Positions 6,504 through 8,040 of a stretch of 8,040 bases of DNA are shown here, piece by piece. Source of the DNA: CAXRGH01 sp964230195 (GTDB taxonomy: Bacteria; Pseudomonadota; Gammaproteobacteria; Enterobacterales; Alteromonadaceae). The notes beneath the pieces are model-generated. The model ran no database searches and was not told where the DNA came from. It saw only the letters and a list, made by a program, of their open reading frames with translations. The position numbers and the translations under genes are program-made. The number at the start of each line of letters is the position of its first letter. The first letter of the stretch is position 1. The stretch lies in the NCBI GenBank assembly GCA_964230195.1, contig CAXRGH010000086.1, positions 1 to 8,040 on the forward strand, read 5' to 3'.

Positions 6504-8040
6504 ATGGTAATAGTAGATGATCAACATGCTACTAGTAATGGCGAGTTTATTGATTTGAATGGAGAGCGGTACTACGCCATTCATAACGTTGACAAAATGG
6601 CACCTTTTTTTATTAGTGTCGTTTCTGACAGCGACCATTGGTTGTTTCTATCCTCTACAACCGGATTGACTGCAGGTCGAGTATCGCCAGAGACAGCGCT
6701 TTTTACTTACGAAACCGTCGACAAAATCCACGAAAGCCATCTCCATACTGGATGTAAAACGATTATCCGGCGCCAGACTGAGCAACAAATAGAGGTGTGG
6801 GAGCCCTTCAATCAAGAACATGATCATAAATATCAAACAACGCGCCATATTTACAAAAATCTTTTAGGCAACAAGGTGTGTTTTGAAGAGACTAACCATA
6901 CGTGGAACTTAACCTACCGATATACTTGGGAGACCAGTGCAGAGTACGGGTTCGTGCGAAACTGCGAGATGATTAATCACGGTGAAAATGGAGTCGAAGT
7001 AGAGATTCTTGATGGTTTTCAGAATATACTACCCGCAGGAACCCCCCGATATACACAAGCTAACTCGAGTAACTTAGTTGATGCTTACAAGTGGTCAGAA
7101 CTTGAACCTAGTACTCAGTTAGGAATGTTTAGTTTATTTTCAGCCATTACGGACCGAGCTGAGCCATGTGAGTCATTATTAGCCAATACGGTGTTTTGTC
7201 TTGGCTTAGATAATTCGCAAACCCTCCTCTCATCTCAACAAGTCCTTGCGTTTAAACGTGGTGGCAATATAAATCAAGATAGCATCATCAGAGGTATACG
7301 AGGTGCGTACCTAGTCAACGCAAGCCTTCAACTTGAAGCTCTTGAAAGCAAATCTTGGACGTTTGTCACTAACGTAGAACAAAGCCAGCCTCAAATCGTT
7401 AGTCTGCTTGAAGCACTGAAGGATACACCTCAATTAGCAACCAAAGTAAGTCAGTCTGTTGATACCGGCACTCAAGGTCTCGCCGAAAAAATGGCTGCGG
7501 CAGATGGCTTTCAAGTCACGAATGAAGAATCTGTGAGTGCGCATCACTATGCCAATGTTCTATTTAACGTCCTCCGAGGTGGTATTTTTGACAACCAATA
7601 CACAATCCAAACAAAGGATTATGTAAAAACCATAAAACATTTCAATACAGATGTGTATTCAGCGCATGCAGAGTGGCTTAGCCAGTTGCCCGCTCATGTC
7701 AGCCTTGGCGACTTATACCAAGAAGTTGAAACAAGACATTGCTCCCAGCTTGAACGTTTAACCATGGAATATTTGCCCATTACATTTGGGCGCCGTCATG
7801 GTGATCCTAGCCGTCCTTGGAATCAATTTGAGATCAAGCTATTAGATAATAATAATGAAAAGCTACTCTCATATCAGGGTAACTGGCGCGATATTTTTCA
7901 AAATTGGGAGGCTTTATCTTTCAGTTACCCCAATTACATTGAATCTGTTATTGCTAAATTTGTTAATGCATCCACCATTGATGGATACAACCCTTACCGT
8001 ATTACCAAGCAGGGTATTGATTGGGAGGTTGAAGATCCAG
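6504..8040 (+). CDS. Large GH94/cellobiose-phosphorylase-like protein, 3'-truncated
   Basis: An uninterrupted frame of 512 codons runs from the ATG at 6504 past the right edge; GGAG at 6492-6495, eight bases upstream, supports this start. There is no signal peptide, so the protein should be cytoplasmic. The first ~280 residues are rich in predicted beta strands and contain PFFISVVSDSDHWLFLSS and GLTAGR (about 34-58), which resemble the N-terminal beta-sandwich of GH94-type phosphorylases. A more helical part follows (about 290-400), then RRHGDPSRPWNQF (430-442), YQGNWRDIFQNWEAL (457-471) and STIDGYNPYRI (490-500), probably within an (alpha/alpha)6 barrel. From memory, relatives are over 1,000 residues and are mostly annotated as hypothetical or cellobiose phosphorylase-like, so about half should lie outside the window. 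Real phosphorylase or hydrolase activity and the substrate are not established. The divergent sugar symporter supports a role in using an imported glycoside. The frame is certain; the family assignment is moderate. Confidence 0.8.
   Translation, partial: MVIVDDQHATSNGEFIDLNGERYYAIHNVDKMAPFFISVVSDSDHWLFLSSTTGLTAGRVSPETALFTYETVDKIHESHLHTGCKTIIRRQTEQQIEVWEPFNQEHDHKYQTTRHIYKNLLGNKVCFEETNHTWNLTYRYTWETSAEYGFVRNCEMINHGENGVEVEILDGFQNILPAGTPRYTQANSSNLVDAYKWSELEPSTQLGMFSLFSAITDRAEPCESLLANTVFCLGLDNSQTLLSSQQVLAFKRGGNINQDSIIRGIRGAYLVNASLQLEALESKSWTFVTNVEQSQPQIVSLLEALKDTPQLATKVSQSVDTGTQGLAEKMAAADGFQVTNEESVSAHHYANVLFNVLRGGIFDNQYTIQTKDYVKTIKHFNTDVYSAHAEWLSQLPAHVSLGDLYQEVETRHCSQLERLTMEYLPITFGRRHGDPSRPWNQFEIKLLDNNNEKLLSYQGNWRDIFQNWEALSFSYPNYIESVIAKFVNASTIDGYNPYRITKQGIDWEVEDP

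Noticed and set aside
6648..6848. 66-codon minus-strand frame opposite the GH94-like gene
   Set aside because: It lies fully inside the long plus-strand coding frame and has no supporting features.

Overview
The window looks like chromosomal DNA of a marine-type gammaproteobacterium, most likely of the Alteromonadales (Alteromonas/Glaciecola-like). The grounds are moderate GC, dense gene packing, a prolyl oligopeptidase, a LytS/LytTR-type two-component pair, and a sugar symporter facing a large carbohydrate-active-type protein. No marker gene fixes the taxon, so this placement is inference. There are no tRNA or rRNA genes, CRISPR arrays or insertion sequences.

Layout. Bases 1-1785 (+) hold the C-terminal ~594 residues of a prolyl oligopeptidase, cut at the window's left edge. 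A strong hairpin at 1800-1823, usable from both strands, separates it from a convergent two-gene operon on the minus strand: a multi-spanning membrane histidine kinase (4265-2691) and its LytTR-type response regulator (2698-1991), overlapping by 8 bases. The 241-base gap upstream of the kinase holds possible LytTR half-sites, a weak promoter candidate and the terminator of the next minus-strand gene. That gene (5937-4507) is a GPH-family (MelB-like) sugar:cation symporter.

A 566-base divergent intergenic region (5938-6503) follows, with several inverted repeats but no convincing gene. From 6504 to the right edge (+) runs a reading frame of at least 512 codons, open at the window's end. It resembles large proteins often labelled cellobiose phosphorylase-like (GH94-related).

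Functionally there are three modules: peptide turnover (the peptidase), membrane signal transduction (kinase plus regulator), and sugar uptake plus processing (symporter and divergent GH94-like protein, probably co-regulated from the shared intergenic region). The best candidate for something little described is the GH94-like protein and its pairing with the symporter. I see no defence system, mobile element or otherwise exotic system here.
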